Below, piece after piece: positions 1 to 11,600 of a DNA stretch of 64,000 bases. This stretch comes from Agriotes lineatus (Eukaryota; Arthropoda; Insecta; Coleoptera; Elateridae): positions 62,001 through 126,000 of the forward strand of contig CALNHX010002993.1 of the NCBI GenBank assembly GCA_940337035.1. The letters are read 5' to 3'. The number at the start of each line of letters is the position of its first letter. The stretch's first letter is position 1. The notes under the pieces were generated by a model. The model was not told the origin of the DNA and did no database searches. It saw only the letters and a list, made by a program, of their open reading frames with translations. The position numbers and the translations under genes are program-made.

Positions 1-75
1 TGTTTAACCCAAGTTGTGAGTTTACTAGTCCCTTGGAGTGAATCCAGGACCTAAAAACTCAGTGGGTTTTTTCAC

Positions 76-124
76 GTGGGCCCAGCCCGAAAAAACCAGA
101 CAGGTTTTTTCGAGCTGGGCCCAC
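76..124. repeat. Short perfect-type hairpin
   Basis: Two 22-base arms (76-97 and 103-124) are reverse complements except for one position and enclose a 5-base loop. Each arm contains the palindrome GGGCCC. Origin is not recognised. It could be the tip of a foldback element or a structured 3' region of a neighbouring gene left of the window. Confidence 0.7.
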
Positions 125-138
125 TGTGGCGAACCCTG

Positions 139-244
139 CTGACAGCTGTTTCCTCGAAATCGTTCATTCATCTCACTTCCACTCGCACCAATGGCTATTA
201 TCGATCACTTTCTGAGAATGATTTCGAGGAAACAGAGCTGTCAG
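139..244. repeat. Inverted repeat around a 58-base loop
   Basis: Positions 139-161 and 220-244 are inverted copies with the core TTTCCTCGAAATC. The right arm has two extra bases. It sits directly beside the hairpin at 76-124, so the two may belong to one foldback element. No gene is seen in 1-540. Confidence 0.6.
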
Positions 245-540
245 AGGTACCTTTCCGAACGCAGCTTTAGTAAATTAATATGTTGGTTTACAAAGAATAA
301 ATACTTGCAGAAGGCAAAGTATAGTAATCCAGTGCAAATGTAACTGCTTAGCTGCGGAACTACTGTAATTGGACTCCAGTTTGATTTAAACACTTTGAAG
401 TTCTACCATCGTATTCTTACAACTGAGAAATACACCATTTGAGAATTGACATGTAACTTGCACACCCAGTGCAAATGCTACTGTGGAGTAAATTAAATAC
501 CGTTCCATAAATTATAATCAATAGAATTTATTTATCAAAA

Positions 541-546
541 TTTATT
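541..546 (-). terminator. Poly(A) signal of RpS13
   Basis: AATAAA on the minus strand lies about 20 bases past the RpS13 stop codon. A second AATAAA is at 527-532. This implies a very short 3' UTR, as is usual for ribosomal protein mRNAs. Confidence 0.6.
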
Positions 547-564
547 GTTTAAAGAAATACATAT

Positions 565-1267
565 TTAAGCAACAAGAGCTGAAGCAGTGCTGGATTCATA
601 CTTCCAGTTTGGGGCTAAAACTCCCTTTGTCTTATAGTACCTGGCCAGTCGGTGGATACGAGACTCGACCAGAATTAAACGGAACTTGCTATCTTTGTCT
701 TTCCTGTTGCGTTCCAAATGTTTGCGGATTGCTACGGCTTTCTTAATCAGGTAGTACAAGTCCTCTGGTAGATCAGGGGCCAAACCCATAGCCTTCATGA
801 TACGCAGAATTTTATTTCCGGTGACGAATCTAACTTGTGCTACTCCAAGCGAATCCCTCAAAATTACACCTAAAAGTTAAACGTAAGTAATTTAAACTGC
901 AGCCGATTGAAGCGCATCAGTACTACTTACCAATCTGGGAGGGGGTCAACCCCTTTTTGCCGAGTTTGAAGATGTGGTCTTTCACATCTTCTGGTGTCAA
1001 TTTTAACCAAGTTGGAACACTTCTTCGGTATGGTAACGCCGACTGGGCGATACCCTTACTGTAATAAGCATAAAGAAATGAAATGTTAGTTAAAAAGTCA
1101 TATTGAAGTAGAAACAGCAATGCCATGAGGTAACATAACCTTCAAAACATGACATTTTTTGGATTTCAATACTGCGATGTCAGAAATCTTATTTAAAATG
1201 CTGGTTATATGATTAATACAAAGGATATATGTGTAAAAAATTACCCAGGAGCATGCATGCGACCCAT
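565..1267 (-). CDS. RpS13: 40S ribosomal protein S13 (uS15), three exons, complete
   Basis: A component of the small cytoplasmic ribosomal subunit. The spliced CDS is complement(565-869, 931-1058, 1245-1267), 456 bases giving 151 residues, the standard eukaryotic S13 length. Exon 1 encodes MGRMHAPG up to a GTAATT donor. Exon 2 begins at an acceptor after TTATTACAG and encodes the stretch with SALPYRRSVPTWLKL and KKGLTPSQIG. Exon 3 carries the uS15 core (RDSLGVAQVRFVTGNKI, RKHLERNRKDKDSKFRLI) and ends with the invariant STASALVA followed by TAA. All donors and acceptors are GT-AG and the phases agree. Introns are 61 and 186 bases. It is intact and divergent from PHRF1, about 7 kb away. Identification is by protein similarity and is secure. 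Confidence 0.97.
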
Positions 1268-1290
1268 TTTTCAAAAAGGTTTGCTTATTC
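1268..1290 (-). promoter_or_regulatory. Possible TOP-type transcription start of RpS13
   Basis: Immediately upstream of the start codon the minus strand reads CCTTTTTGAAAA then ATG. A C followed by a pyrimidine run is the hallmark of 5'-TOP messages, which are translationally controlled by growth signals. If transcription starts at 1279 or 1278 the leader is only about 12 bases. An upstream non-coding exon cannot be excluded. Confidence 0.35.
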
Positions 1291-1574
1291 ACAATCCAAC
1301 AAATTCCGTGTTGACACACGAGACCTAAAGGAGGAAGTTCATGAACGTAGAACGTCTTTTGGCTACGATTTTATTACTACGCGTGCGTTACAACTTGAAG
1401 CTAGCCATGGATGCGATACCATTATTATTACTACGATAGATCAATACATGCAGTATTATCAGCGATGTTTTTATCTAGTTCAGGTAGCTGTATCAAACTA
1501 TATACAGGATCTCTAGCTTTATCATACTATGATTATTCGTCAAATATTAACATGTCCTTTCGCTAAAAGAAAGT

Positions 1575-1810
1575 ATAGTAATCATGATATTTCGAATTGG
1601 AGATTTTGGCGAAAATATCGGTTTTCCTGATTTCTGCTTTAGAAAAAAAAGTTTTTGAAGCGATGTCTGTCTGTGTCCTCTCTACAACCCAGAACGTTTA
1701 ATCGATCGGCTTGAAAATTTATATCTCCATTTTCAATATAAATTCGATCTCAGTTACTTTTGGTTAAAATCGGCCAATCGAAAGTGTTGGTTTACTTTTT
1801 TTTCGTTTCA
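1575..1810 (+). repeat. Diverged fragment of the GTCTGTCTGTGTG interspersed repeat
   Basis: The order of short blocks (AATCATGA, GGAGATTTTGGCGAAAATATC, then GTCTGTCTGTGT) follows that of the longer repeats at 40165 and 41634, but with many substitutions. No coding potential is seen. Confidence 0.5.
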
Positions 1811-3540
1811 GGGAAATTTTTAAAATTATTTGATAAAAATCACATTCTTTAAATCAAGATCATGTACTATGCAATTATCTACAACTATTGTATTTACAAA
1901 GTTTTTTTTTGTAAAAGGTACACCTTTAGTTTTTGAAAAAATAGCAAAATTAGATTTTTACAAAAATGTCCTCAAATTCCAAACATTAATAATAATGGAA
2001 ATATATTTTTGTAAGTAGTGTTATATATTACGTAATTGTCTATAACGTCTATTAAACAGCTTTTTGTAAAAAGTATGCTTATGGAAAAACTACCAAAATT
2101 AAGTTTTTACAAAGATTGTCACAAATTACAACAATGGGAATAAAGTGCTATATATATATTGTTATGATACATGAGGCAGTGTAATCAATTGCAATAAAGA
2201 AATATTTAAAACGAATAAATTTGGAAGATTGCTATAATTAAATCTTGATGGGTGTTAAATTTTAAACATTATTAATAAATTTAATTGAGATGATGAGAGA
2301 GGAGATTTTGATAATAATTGAATATACTAATTTAATGATTACAGAAAATTTTAATAAAGTTCAAGCCAAGGTTACAATTGACAAATGTATTTGTTACAAT
2401 GATAAGAATTAATAGCATGTAATAATAGAATATTTAAAATAAATAAGTGTGCAATAAGAATTGTATCTAACATGAAAGAAAAATTTTGTTTAAATAGTTA
2501 CAAAAACAATTCATGTAAAAGCAGATATGTATATTGAAAATTACAAATTTTGATTAATAAAAAATAGAAATTAATGCCTTAAATTTGTATTATTAGTTGG
2601 TTATACAAATTTAAAAGGGCCTTAAACAGATCTACGTGGTGTGGTATATTAAAAATATTAATTGAAGTTATTGGAAGAATATAATCAGTCAAGAGATTAT
2701 ACAAATACAGTTAATTGGAAATAGACAAATACCTATGGTTATAATATTTGAAGATATTTGGATTTGTTCTTGCATACGGGAGATTATTGGAAGTGCTTAC
2801 AAGTAACTATTTGATTTGGATACTTTGGAGGATATTACTAGAGTCGTCGGACTATCTGTAAAAGAACCAAGGTTATATTTGGAACATCATAATATTGGAA
2901 CTTACCAGGAGCTAATCGGTGTGGTGGTGACATTTGGAAGGAAGAAGGATTGGATTCTAGAAGCAAAAGGGGTTGTTGACGAGACGATGCAGTTCTAGGG
3001 TTTCTTGATCAGCATAGGCGTTACCATTTGAAGAGTGAGCAGTAGGTGTTGGTTGGATTTTGGCAGTAAAAAGCAAAAGAAGTTATTAAGGCTTGTGTAA
3101 CAAGTTTATGAAAGTATTTTAAATAACAATCGGTAAAAGAAAATATTAAATTGGACTTGATATAGTGCTTACATAAGTAAATTGATTAATATGTGTGTCA
3201 AGATAATATACAATTGTCAATACCTGGCTTGATGAGTTTTGAAAATCGGTTTGACAGTAAATGTCATTAACTGTAATATTAAAATTCAATTAATAGAGAT
3301 CTTGATTTGGCGAACCACCTGAGATAAGAGAACTTGATTTGAAAGGAATTATTTAATTAGAAAGAGCATTGCATTAATAAAGGGCAAGTTTTAAGTAAAA
3401 TATCAAATACATAATAAATGTTATGCAGTAATAATAGGAGCTATTATTATTACATAATATAGGGCTAGTTTAAAGTGAAGCTTATATAGCCATTCCATAA
3501 TAATATTTTTTCCTAATTTTCTGTCTTAACAAAGCCGTTA
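1811..3540. other. AT-rich intergenic sequence, no gene recognised
   Basis: Very A+T rich with homopolymer runs. A 60-codon open stretch at 2816-2998 has no recognisable domain and no codon or splice support. I see no RNA gene or clear transposon end here. Confidence 0.6.
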
Positions 3541-3851
3541 CCGGATCCATTTTGAGTGCGGTCATGAACCATTACCAAACCCGAAATCAACTTTTTTTCG
3601 GTGGGTGACATTGCACGAAATGTCAGTGTGAGTTTAAGGTTATAGCCAATGACACTAATGACAGTAAATTAACCGCAGCATTTTCGGCAATTTGCCGTAT
3701 TTCTGGCGGAGTGCAGGAAATTTCTGAATTCATTGTGAAACACTAATCCACACTAATTTTACAATTTCACGTACGAACGCTTGCGAAAAATGACATTTAT
3801 GGTGAGTCTACTTGATTCAAATTTAAAATTTTGATTTAAATGTATGCTTTG

Positions 3852-3901
3852 CAATAAAACTGTTACCAACTGTTACCAATAAAACTGTTACCAACTGTTA
3901 C
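3852..3901. repeat. Perfect 25-bp tandem duplication
   Basis: The unit CAATAAAACTGTTACCAACT plus GTTAC occurs twice back to back (3852-3876, 3877-3901) without a mismatch, so the duplication is recent. Confidence 0.9.
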
Positions 3902-4099
3902 AAAATTCCCTAAATTACCAAAATTGATTTTATTTGTAGTAAAACGGCATTTCACTTGCAAATTAGAAAAAAAATACATAAAAAACTCGTTTTATAAAAC
4001 TCATGTTTTAATATACTATTAAAGTCAGTCATTGTCACTGTCAACTCTAATTTTCGTGCGCAAGTTACGCACTAAAAGAACGCCTTGTGGTGGTCACAC

Positions 4100-4390
4100 C
4101 CCATTTTTACTTCTTTTACAGTAAAGGAAGTATTTATTAGATTCGCCCCAAAAATTCGAAATTGAGTTTTCAACAGATCTTCATGTTTTAGAGTCCCCTG
4201 AATCCACACAACATGTTTTCATTCATTGGTCTGCCTGTCACTCAGTCTGTCTGTGTGTGAACAGCATATCTCAAAAATGAAAAGAGGTATGACGTTGAAA
4301 CTTCATATATAAGTTTTGTGTACTATCTAGATGCGATAGCAAGCTTTTGAAGGAAATTGCATAACCAGAAGTATGGTGTGCCATTTTTGC
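4100..4390 (+). repeat. Interspersed repeat, plus-oriented copy
   Basis: Shares an ordered series of blocks with the minus-oriented copies at 7310-7580 and 13450-13720: TTACAGTAAAGGAAGTA-like start, AAATTCGAAATTGAGTTTTC, GATCTTCATGTTTTAGAGTC, the GTCTGTCTGTGTG run, TGAAACTTCATATA and CATCTAGATAGTA-like end. It is a non-coding transposon relic of unknown class. Confidence 0.7.
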
Positions 4391-4439
4391 AATCAACGTC
4401 CCAAAAAAACATCAATAACAATACCCGTATCGTATTTTA

Positions 4440-4765
4440 GGCTTATTTACCCCATTTCACCCCCTAAGGGGTTGATTTTCGGAAAATCACGAAATACATG
4501 TTTGCTTATTTGTTTTTAGGAGTACTCCTATGAAGTTTTAAGTCGAAATGTCTATTTAATATTATTTTTCCATACAAAATTGGAACCCCCATTTTACCCC
4601 TTTAGGGGTTGAATTTCGAAATATCCTTCCTTATTCCTTGTATACATCATAAAGGAAACCTCTGTGCAAAATTTCAGCTTTCTAGGTCCAAGGGTTTGGG
4701 CTGGGCGTTGATCAGTGCGTGAGTGAGTGAGTGAGTCAGGACTTTCAGCTTTATATACAGTGTGT
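4440..4765 (+). repeat. Insect interspersed repeat with CCCCTAAGGGG box and GTGAGTGAGTGAGTCA tail
   Basis: Two CACCCC(C)TAAGGGGTTGA-type palindromic boxes (4459 and 4595), then a stretch ending AATTTCAGCTTTCTAGGTCC, GGGTTTGGGCTGGGCGTTGA and a GTGA tandem run. This arrangement is typical of widely dispersed insect retroposon 3' ends. I place it by general pattern only, not by a family name. Confidence 0.6.
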
Positions 4766-5330
4766 CTGCTTAAGTTCGCACCATATGGAAAACTTTTTTA
4801 TTATTAATTTTACGAAAAAAAGTTATTCTTTATAAAAAGTTCTGCATGGCCCAAAACTTAAAATGCAATCATCAGATATCAATTTTTTAAAATCGTATAC
4901 GAGGAATGCCAAAAAATATAAATTCTGCTAAAGCGTAAAGTACCTTTATTTGTGACAAAATCGAAAATTGTTATTAAGAAAAGTTGATTAGAATCGAAAA
5001 CTACGTTCAAATATCGAATTACACCTATCTACGATGAAAAATAGGTTTTGTTATTTTTCACCTTATTTTAAAAAAAAATTTATGGAAAACTTTTTTATTA
5101 ATTTTAAAAATGGAAAAAAGTTTCCGATATTGCAAATGCTGTTTTGTAAGCTTTGTGCTTGTATTCTGATTAAAAATGTGTTAAGCCATTTTGCCGTCGG
5201 CAGTAATTTGAATTACATTTCACGCCTTTTTAGGGCCGTTTAGTTATATCGAAAACCTATTTTTAACTTTTTAGTCACAAACGCAAGCTCATTCCGTGCT
5301 CATTCGTTTCCGAGTACCCTGTATGTAGAC
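4760..5330. repeat. Probable DNA-element remnant with CAGTGTGTCTGC and ACCCTGTAT ends
   Basis: The stretch starts TACAGTGTGTCTGCTTAAG and ends GAGTACCCTGTATGTA, the CAGGGTGTN-like ends common to insect MITEs, and has partly duplicated internal sequence (GGAAAACTTTTTTATT at about 4788 and 5083). A 69-codon open stretch at 5034-5243 is not recognisable as protein. Confidence 0.4.
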
Positions 5331-5339
5331 GCGCTTGGA

Positions 5340-6420
5340 TCTTTTGGAACACCCTTTTGAACGCGTGTGACTGCGACGCCTCGCGCTCTCTTTGTCACCG
5401 GAACGTATTTGTTTTATTGGGCGCATCGCCATTGGCTGTCGAGAGTCACGTGGTAACGCCGTTTTGGCTCACGCCACTTCCGGCGTCGTAACGCTTCTTG
5501 CTTGGCAGTTCAGCTCAGGCCGTTGATCAAGGTCGGCAGGAAGCTCTTGTGTGTGACGCACGTGTCGTTTTGTGAGCGCGTTTTCCTTGGCGTTGTTGTT
5601 GGGGGCTACGTCCGGCCATGTCGTGAAAAGAAGTGGTTCTTTCATTCCTACAAGTTGTTGGGGACTCGCTGCAGGACGTGAATCTTTGCCCAAGGAGATG
5701 TGCTTGCAAATGCAGGCGCTGCTGACTGCCACCCGCACTGCTCAGGAGAAGTCCAGAATAAATACCAGGTACCATTTAAAGAGATTATGTAACTTAGTGA
5801 CCCCTTTTACGCGAATGTGCCGTGTAAGCGATGGACTTTGGTCGCATTCATTCAGTAGTACATTCTTGGTTTGTAACTGTGCAAACATTGACTTTCGCTG
5901 CGTTGCTAATTTTAGGCGTTTCGAACGCTTTCTTGTAATATTCTATTTGGATATTGTTGTTTTCGTGTGTAACATTTGTACGCTTTAGTTATAGTGCGAT
6001 TACCTCCAGCTGGGGTTTACGTTAAGCCCTAGGTTTAGTATGGTGACCCATTCGTTGCCTGATCCTGTATAACGTCATTCAATAGACAATTGTGCAAGCG
6101 CGGGGCTTATTACTGTGTACAACCCCTGCATGCTTTACTTTTTCAGAATAAACAGCTAGTGTCACGATTAGATGTACGACGACCTCTGAGTAGTGGAGTG
6201 TGCAGGTAAGTGGAGCAGCCGCCCCCGCAGTGGCAGCACAAACCCGAACTAACGATTCAAACCTCAAATTATCGATTTTGTCATCCGAGTTCGATACTTC
6301 TCGAGTACCCTTATCAAGTAGCAATTAGCGTATTTGTTGCCTCGTCTAACCGTCCAAGCCAGGTTACCCGAGCCCATTTAAAGTCAGGTTTGGTGGCGCC
6401 CTTATAATTTTGACGTACCC
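5340..6420 (+). other. CpG-rich segment; possible promoter or LTR remnant with a PBS-like site
   Basis: Base composition changes sharply from the AT-rich flanks: many CpG, a CCAAT (about 5430), CACGTG (5449), and an AATAAA (6144). TGGCGCCC at 6394-6401 matches the usual tRNA-Lys type primer-binding site that follows the 5' LTR of Ty3/Gypsy elements. Several donor-like sites (CAGGTAAGT at about 6203) are present. A 138-codon open stretch at 5572-5988 has no recognised domain. Either an alternative or unrelated transcription start, or a solo/decayed LTR, would fit. I cannot decide. Confidence 0.4.
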
Positions 6421-6904
6421 TATATATGCCTCAACACGCTTGCCCAGAACGTATCGTGTGACTCACACCTGACTCCCTGAGCGTTCCAGCCGTGGCCTTT
6501 AGTCTGTTTTTAGCAAATCTCAGGGCAAGTGTGCCAGTTTTCCAGGACTGATTCCGTGGTGCGATGCTCACCTTGGGTGGGTGTCGTAAAGTTGTTTTAA
6601 TACCGTAACAAATGGATAATAGTACGAACGACAATGGTTTTTTTCGTGTTAACCAAGTGGCAGACATGGCATCTTCTCAGTTGTAATACATGCGGGATGT
6701 AAGTAATTCACTTCTCTAGGGAAGTAAGTACTCATTGTCATGGAAACTGTAACAATTTTTGTAAATGTAGCCTACATCCCTTAAAGTTGACAGTGTAAGG
6801 ATCATTTACAAAGAAGGTAGTGAAAAAAAGCTTTTTATAAGAAGTCTACGTCGCAAAACAAAGTTTTACAAAAATTTCCAAAAATTAATAATAGGAATTA
6901 ACAG

Positions 6905-7585
6905 TAAATTTAAAAAATCTGGTGTAATACACGCACACAACTTCCGTTGACAGTGATCTTATAATTAGCCAAAAAAAAATAATTTTTAAGCATTTGTCAA
7001 AAAAATTAAAAAATTACAAATTCTACAGAAACCGTACAAATAGAGCGTTAGTTGAAGAGACAAACTTTCTCTAAAATTTTAAGCTGAATTTAAGAATGTA
7101 ATAATATACGGGGTGTTCTATTTAAAAGAGAAGTTAATAAAAAAAATAGAAAAGAAAACAAGAAACACATTTCAGAGGTACCTAGTCAACTGGAAAATCA
7201 CCTATCTCACATCAATACACATTAAACATTTTATAAAAATTTAAAGTTTGAAAAAAAATCGTTAAGAGCCGTTTTTGAAATAATCGAAAAAAACTGAAAA
7301 ATCCCAAGGGTAAACACCATACTTCCGCTTATGCGATTTTCTTGAAAAGCTTGCTGTCGCATCTAGATAGTATTAGTATACAAAACTTATACCTATATGA
7401 AGTTTCAATGTCATAGCTCTTTTCGTTTTTGAGATATTCTGTTCACAGACACACAGACCAATGAACAAAAACATGTTTTTTGGATTCAGGAGACTCTAAA
7501 ACGTGAAGATCTGTTGAAAACTCAATTTCGAATTTTTGGGGTGAATCCAATACTTCCTTTATCGTAAAAGGAAGTAAAAGATATA
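6905..7585 (-). repeat. Interspersed repeat, copy A (about 680 bp)
   Basis: Collinear with 13035-13722 over its whole length: the left block AAAATCTGGTGTAATACACG, the CGGGTGTTCTATTTAAAA block, the acceptor-like CATACTTCCG block and the right end TCCTTTATCGTAAAAGGAAG. The right 270 bases are the reverse complement of 4120-4390. Non-coding. Confidence 0.75.
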
Positions 7586-8160
7586 TACTAAATTTCATAT
7601 AAGAATGCAGTAGGTGGTGCTCTAAACTTAAAGTCAGTTTTACACTAGGAAAATATAAGTTTGTTTGACTGCTGAGATTTTACAATAATTCTGTCCTATA
7701 TAACCCAAATAAACATTGTAGGACAGCCTTTTTTGTCCACCATTTATAGATTTTCTTTTTTAATTTGTAGGATTCATATTTACTTAATGTCAAATTGACA
7801 ACTTTGATTTTCATATGGTTGTAATGATGACTTTGTTTCAACTACACCGTGGTTTCAACCAATCATGGCCATAGTTATGATTACTAGTTAGTTCCAAGTA
7901 CTGCATGTTTATTTGAAATTTAGTATAGGCATTGATTAAATAATCAATGGTATAGGACTATAGAAACAAATTTTGGTTACTAGTACTTGAAAAAAAAAAT
8001 GCCATGGTAACGTAAAGACGATGGAATTTTCAAAGCGATTGAACAACTGTTCTTTTTAACTTCGATCAATAATTAAAAAAATATAATCATCAAGCACTAC
8101 TTTTCAGATAATCTATTCTTTAAAAGTTGACTACATATTTGTGTCTGTGTAGTTATATAA
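7586..8160. other. Intergenic, no gene recognised
   Basis: AT-rich sequence between a repeat and the PHRF1 promoter region. TTACTAGT motifs recur at 7880 and 7977 but I cannot define an element. Confidence 0.5.
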
Positions 8161-8399
8161 CAACGTCAAAACTTCATGGCGGTGCAACACGCATGAGCAC
8201 TAGAACGGCTACGAGCTACGAAAATCTGTGACGTTGGTGTTGTAATGGTTGCCAATAGTTCGTTTGTTACACAAACTATGATTAGTTAAATGTCAGTAAT
8301 CAAATCGGAGTTAGTGTAGTGGCACAAAATTAAAAGTCGTTAGGTTTTAAGTAATCCTTGTAGATAGCCGCATGTGTACGAAATTACGATGCCGATTTA
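8160..8399 (+). promoter_or_regulatory. Probable PHRF1 promoter and 5' UTR exon
   Basis: CpG content rises in 8160-8390. A donor-like CCGATTTAG followed by GTAAAT lies at 8399/8400. A clean acceptor follows 77 bases later, with branch-point-like TCCTAAC at 8453-8459 and TTTGCAG ending at 8476. A short 5' UTR intron 8400-8476 would join a leader exon to the ATG exon. Inferred from splice signals only. Confidence 0.5.
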
Positions 8400-8476
8400 G
8401 GTAAATACCGGCCTGTGCATAATTCACCTGGAGGTGCTCATTACTGTGTCAATGTCCTAACTCATCCGCTTTGCAG

Positions 8477-8674
8477 GTCCTAAACATGAATAACGCTAAC
8501 CCAAGTGCAGGTCAGCGTCGCAAACGTAGCTTGTTAGTCTTCGAAGACTCCGCTAGCGATAGTTCAATTGAAAACCCAGCCCACCGAAGGAGACGGAAAA
8601 TTTATATTCAGGAATCAGATAGTGAATCGGACAGTGACAGCTCCTTCGAGTTTAAAAAGCGAAAAAGAGTTGCC
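8477..8674 (+). CDS. PHRF1: PHRF1 exon with start codon
   Basis: Acceptor TTTGCAG ends at 8476; ATG at 8486 in context AAACATGAAT; donor GCC|GTAAGT at 8675, phase 0. Encodes 63 residues rich in Ser, Asp, Glu and Arg (VFEDSASDSS, SDSESDSDSS), a likely nuclear, casein-kinase-2-type acidic segment. The ATG is the first in frame after the acceptor. Confidence 0.85.
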
Positions 8675-11600
8675 GTAAGTACTGTTTTGGAATTGTAAAA
8701 TGTGGAATATAGTTAGTTTCTGATCATTTGTAAAACAAGCGAAATGTATTCTTTGTATTTGATAAATACATTATACATGAAGCTTATTAAGTACTGTGAC
8801 TGCTTAATACATATGATATTCTCTTCTGTTACAGCGAGTAACGAGCGACTCATCGGATGGTTCGGATTCAGAAATAGTTAGAAGAGTAAAAAAGAATGCC
8901 AGACTCGAATCAGACAGCGGTAATGATGAAAGTAGTGGGTGGGAATCAGAGGAGCAATGGGAAATTGGAGACGTGCCAGTGCAAGAACCGCAACCGTCTT
9001 CATCGAAAGTTGTAAACTTGGATGAAGACAATGGATCATCATCTGACAGCAGTGACGGAGAGGCCGAAAAGTGCCCGATATGCCTAATATCATTCAGAAA
9101 CCAAGAAGTAGGCTCGCCCGAAGCATGTGACCACAGTTTTTGTGCAGAGTGCATTCAGGAATGGGCCAAAAGTGTCAACACGTGTCCTGTGGATCGTAGA
9201 AAATTCAATTTAATTCTGGTCCGGAGCAATTACAACGGGCAATATGTACGGAGCATATCAGTACAGGAACCTACAAACAATCTCTTGGGAGATCCCATCG
9301 AGGAAGAAATCGATTTCACTCCTTGCGAAGTTTGTGGTTCGTCATTGAACGAAGATCGCTTGTTGTTGTGTGATGGATGTGATCTCGCCTACCATCTCGA
9401 TTGTCTCGAACCACCACTATCAGAGGTGCCTGAAGGCGAGTGGTTGTGTCCTGGATGTAGAAATGCTGAGCTGGTCAATATAAATATCTTTGACCTGGAT
9501 TTTCTCTTGAGAGATGCTGAAAGATCAAACGTTCATCACAGATATTCCTCCCCTAGGTGAATTCATGCTTTTAATTATTTATCTTGGTGTAAATTACTGT
9601 TGTGCGCTGCTTAGTGTTTAGTTTGAAAAATTAAGCGTAGAAAGCTGTTTCAGAAAGAAATTCCAGTGAGGATTGTTATTCCGTTGCTTTATCAAAATTA
9701 CAGTCTGTTGGAATTCTAGTTCGATTAATAATACATGACATAGTCCTAAGTTGCATTTTTATTTATTTACTGTTGTGGTAAATCTGAAAGAAATTATTTT
9801 TGTTTATAAACTTACCAACGTAGAAAAAAAATTGCGAAGTCACTAAAATATTTACACATTGACGTCGTATGAATTGTTATAAGAGATAATCTGTGTAACA
9901 AAGAAAACGTTTTGCGCCATCTTTTACACAAATGAGTAATATGAAAATTAATTATTTGAAAGATAGAAACAATATTTTAAACATGGCTACTTTAATAATA
10001 AAGAAATTATAGAACGTTGAGTTTTGCTTTGAAAGACTAAACATACACATTTTAATGGCAAATCTTTTATTTTTTTTGTTACACAGTACCACACCCGGTT
10101 ATCTTATAATTTATTTTTTAAATCTAATAAACTTTTGCTCTTTTAAAAAAAAACCATGAAAGTCAATAAAGTAATGTAGTAGTATGCGACGAACAGTCAA
10201 AATTAATAAGTGACAAGGGGCTATAATTTCTTTTATCTTACAGTAGCAGCTATTACCATACATTATACAACTGTTTTCAGTGACTAAAATGAAGTTTTAT
10301 TCACTAGTGAGTATAAAAGATTTTTATACTCACTAGTGAGTACAATTTAATTTTAGTCACTGAAAACAGTTGTATAATGTATTTTATACTCACTAGTGAA
10401 TAAAACTTCATTTTAGTCACTGAAAACAGTTGTATAATGTATGGTAATAGGAGCTACTGTAACTATCTATTGTCTGTTTTGCGACATATTCTGACGGCTG
10501 AAACTGTTTATGCATACGAATTGCTACTGTAAGATAAAACGTCGTATATCACACGTGAGCGAAATGCCATTATAAGCTCGTGAGCAATTGTATCGCTCGT
10601 GCTGGGGCACTCGCGATTCAAAATTCTCACTCGCAAATAATGATGCATTTCTCTCACTTATAATATAATCTACTATTATAGCAGTACAAAATGCAATTGA
10701 ATACAGATTCGGATAATACTCAAGTGCCTTAAGTATAAAGTACATTTTTTTTCTGTAATAATTTTCAAGGCAACTTCCTAGGGGATAAGTTGCATTCCTG
10801 CAGGGTCCCTAGTTTTAATAATGTTGGTACATATATTTTTAGTTCTTTTTTTCCACTAAAAAAATTATTGTCATTTTGACAAATATGTCATAATAGTGGG
10901 TAAAACGAACAGCATAATAAAATATTGCAAATTTATTAATTATAAACTTACCATATTTGAAAATAAACATAGGTAATAAATGTTTGCAAAATTAAAGAAA
11001 TTTGTCAAGAGTTCAAATTAAGAAACTTTGACATTCAAAATTGACACATAACCATAATTTTGAAAAAGTTCTACCAACACGAGGTATAAAAATTTCCTAG
11101 CGTTTTAATCACATATCTACCAACATTATAACACTTTGACAGTTATTATAGAAAAAAAAACGTACTTTATGTACGGTAAAAAAATCGGAAATGCAAAATA
11201 AAAGTTTTAATTTTTGAAAATGTTTAAATTCTTAAGATTTTTAATAATTTTTTTGGATTACCTATAAAATTTCTATAAATAAAATTTCTGGTTTTCTGTA
11301 AGTTAGGTTGGGCTGGACCACGTTTGGTTACAGAGTAGTAAACTCAAAATAGGTTAGGTTGGGCATCCTTCTCTCTCGAGATTAGAAAATATCAAAATAA
11401 CCTTGAAATGGGTTAGGTTGGTAAGAAAATATCAAAACGAACTGGAAATAGATTAGGTTAAGTACCAAAATATAATAAATAATAAATAGGTTATGTTACA
11501 AAATATCCAGAAATACTTAATTTGTCCGTAAGATCTGAAAAATAACTGAATAATAGGTTGAATTAAGCCAGGTCATAATGTATCATATTGAACACAAAAT

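Noticed and set aside
1059..1244. Possible snoRNA in RpS13 intron 1 (RPS13 introns host U14 in mammals)
   Set aside because: ATCGCAG resembles part of U14, but there are no paired C (TGATGA) and D (CTGA) boxes with a terminal stem.
1229..1516. 95-codon plus-strand open frame
   Set aside because: Antisense to the first exon and promoter of RpS13 and without any domain.
2816..2998. 60-codon open frame that reads protein-like
   Set aside because: No recognised domain, no splice or promoter support, and isolated in AT-rich DNA.
5572..5988. 138-codon open frame in the CpG-rich segment
   Set aside because: Overlapped by equally long frames on the other strand, as expected of high-GC non-coding DNA; no motif.
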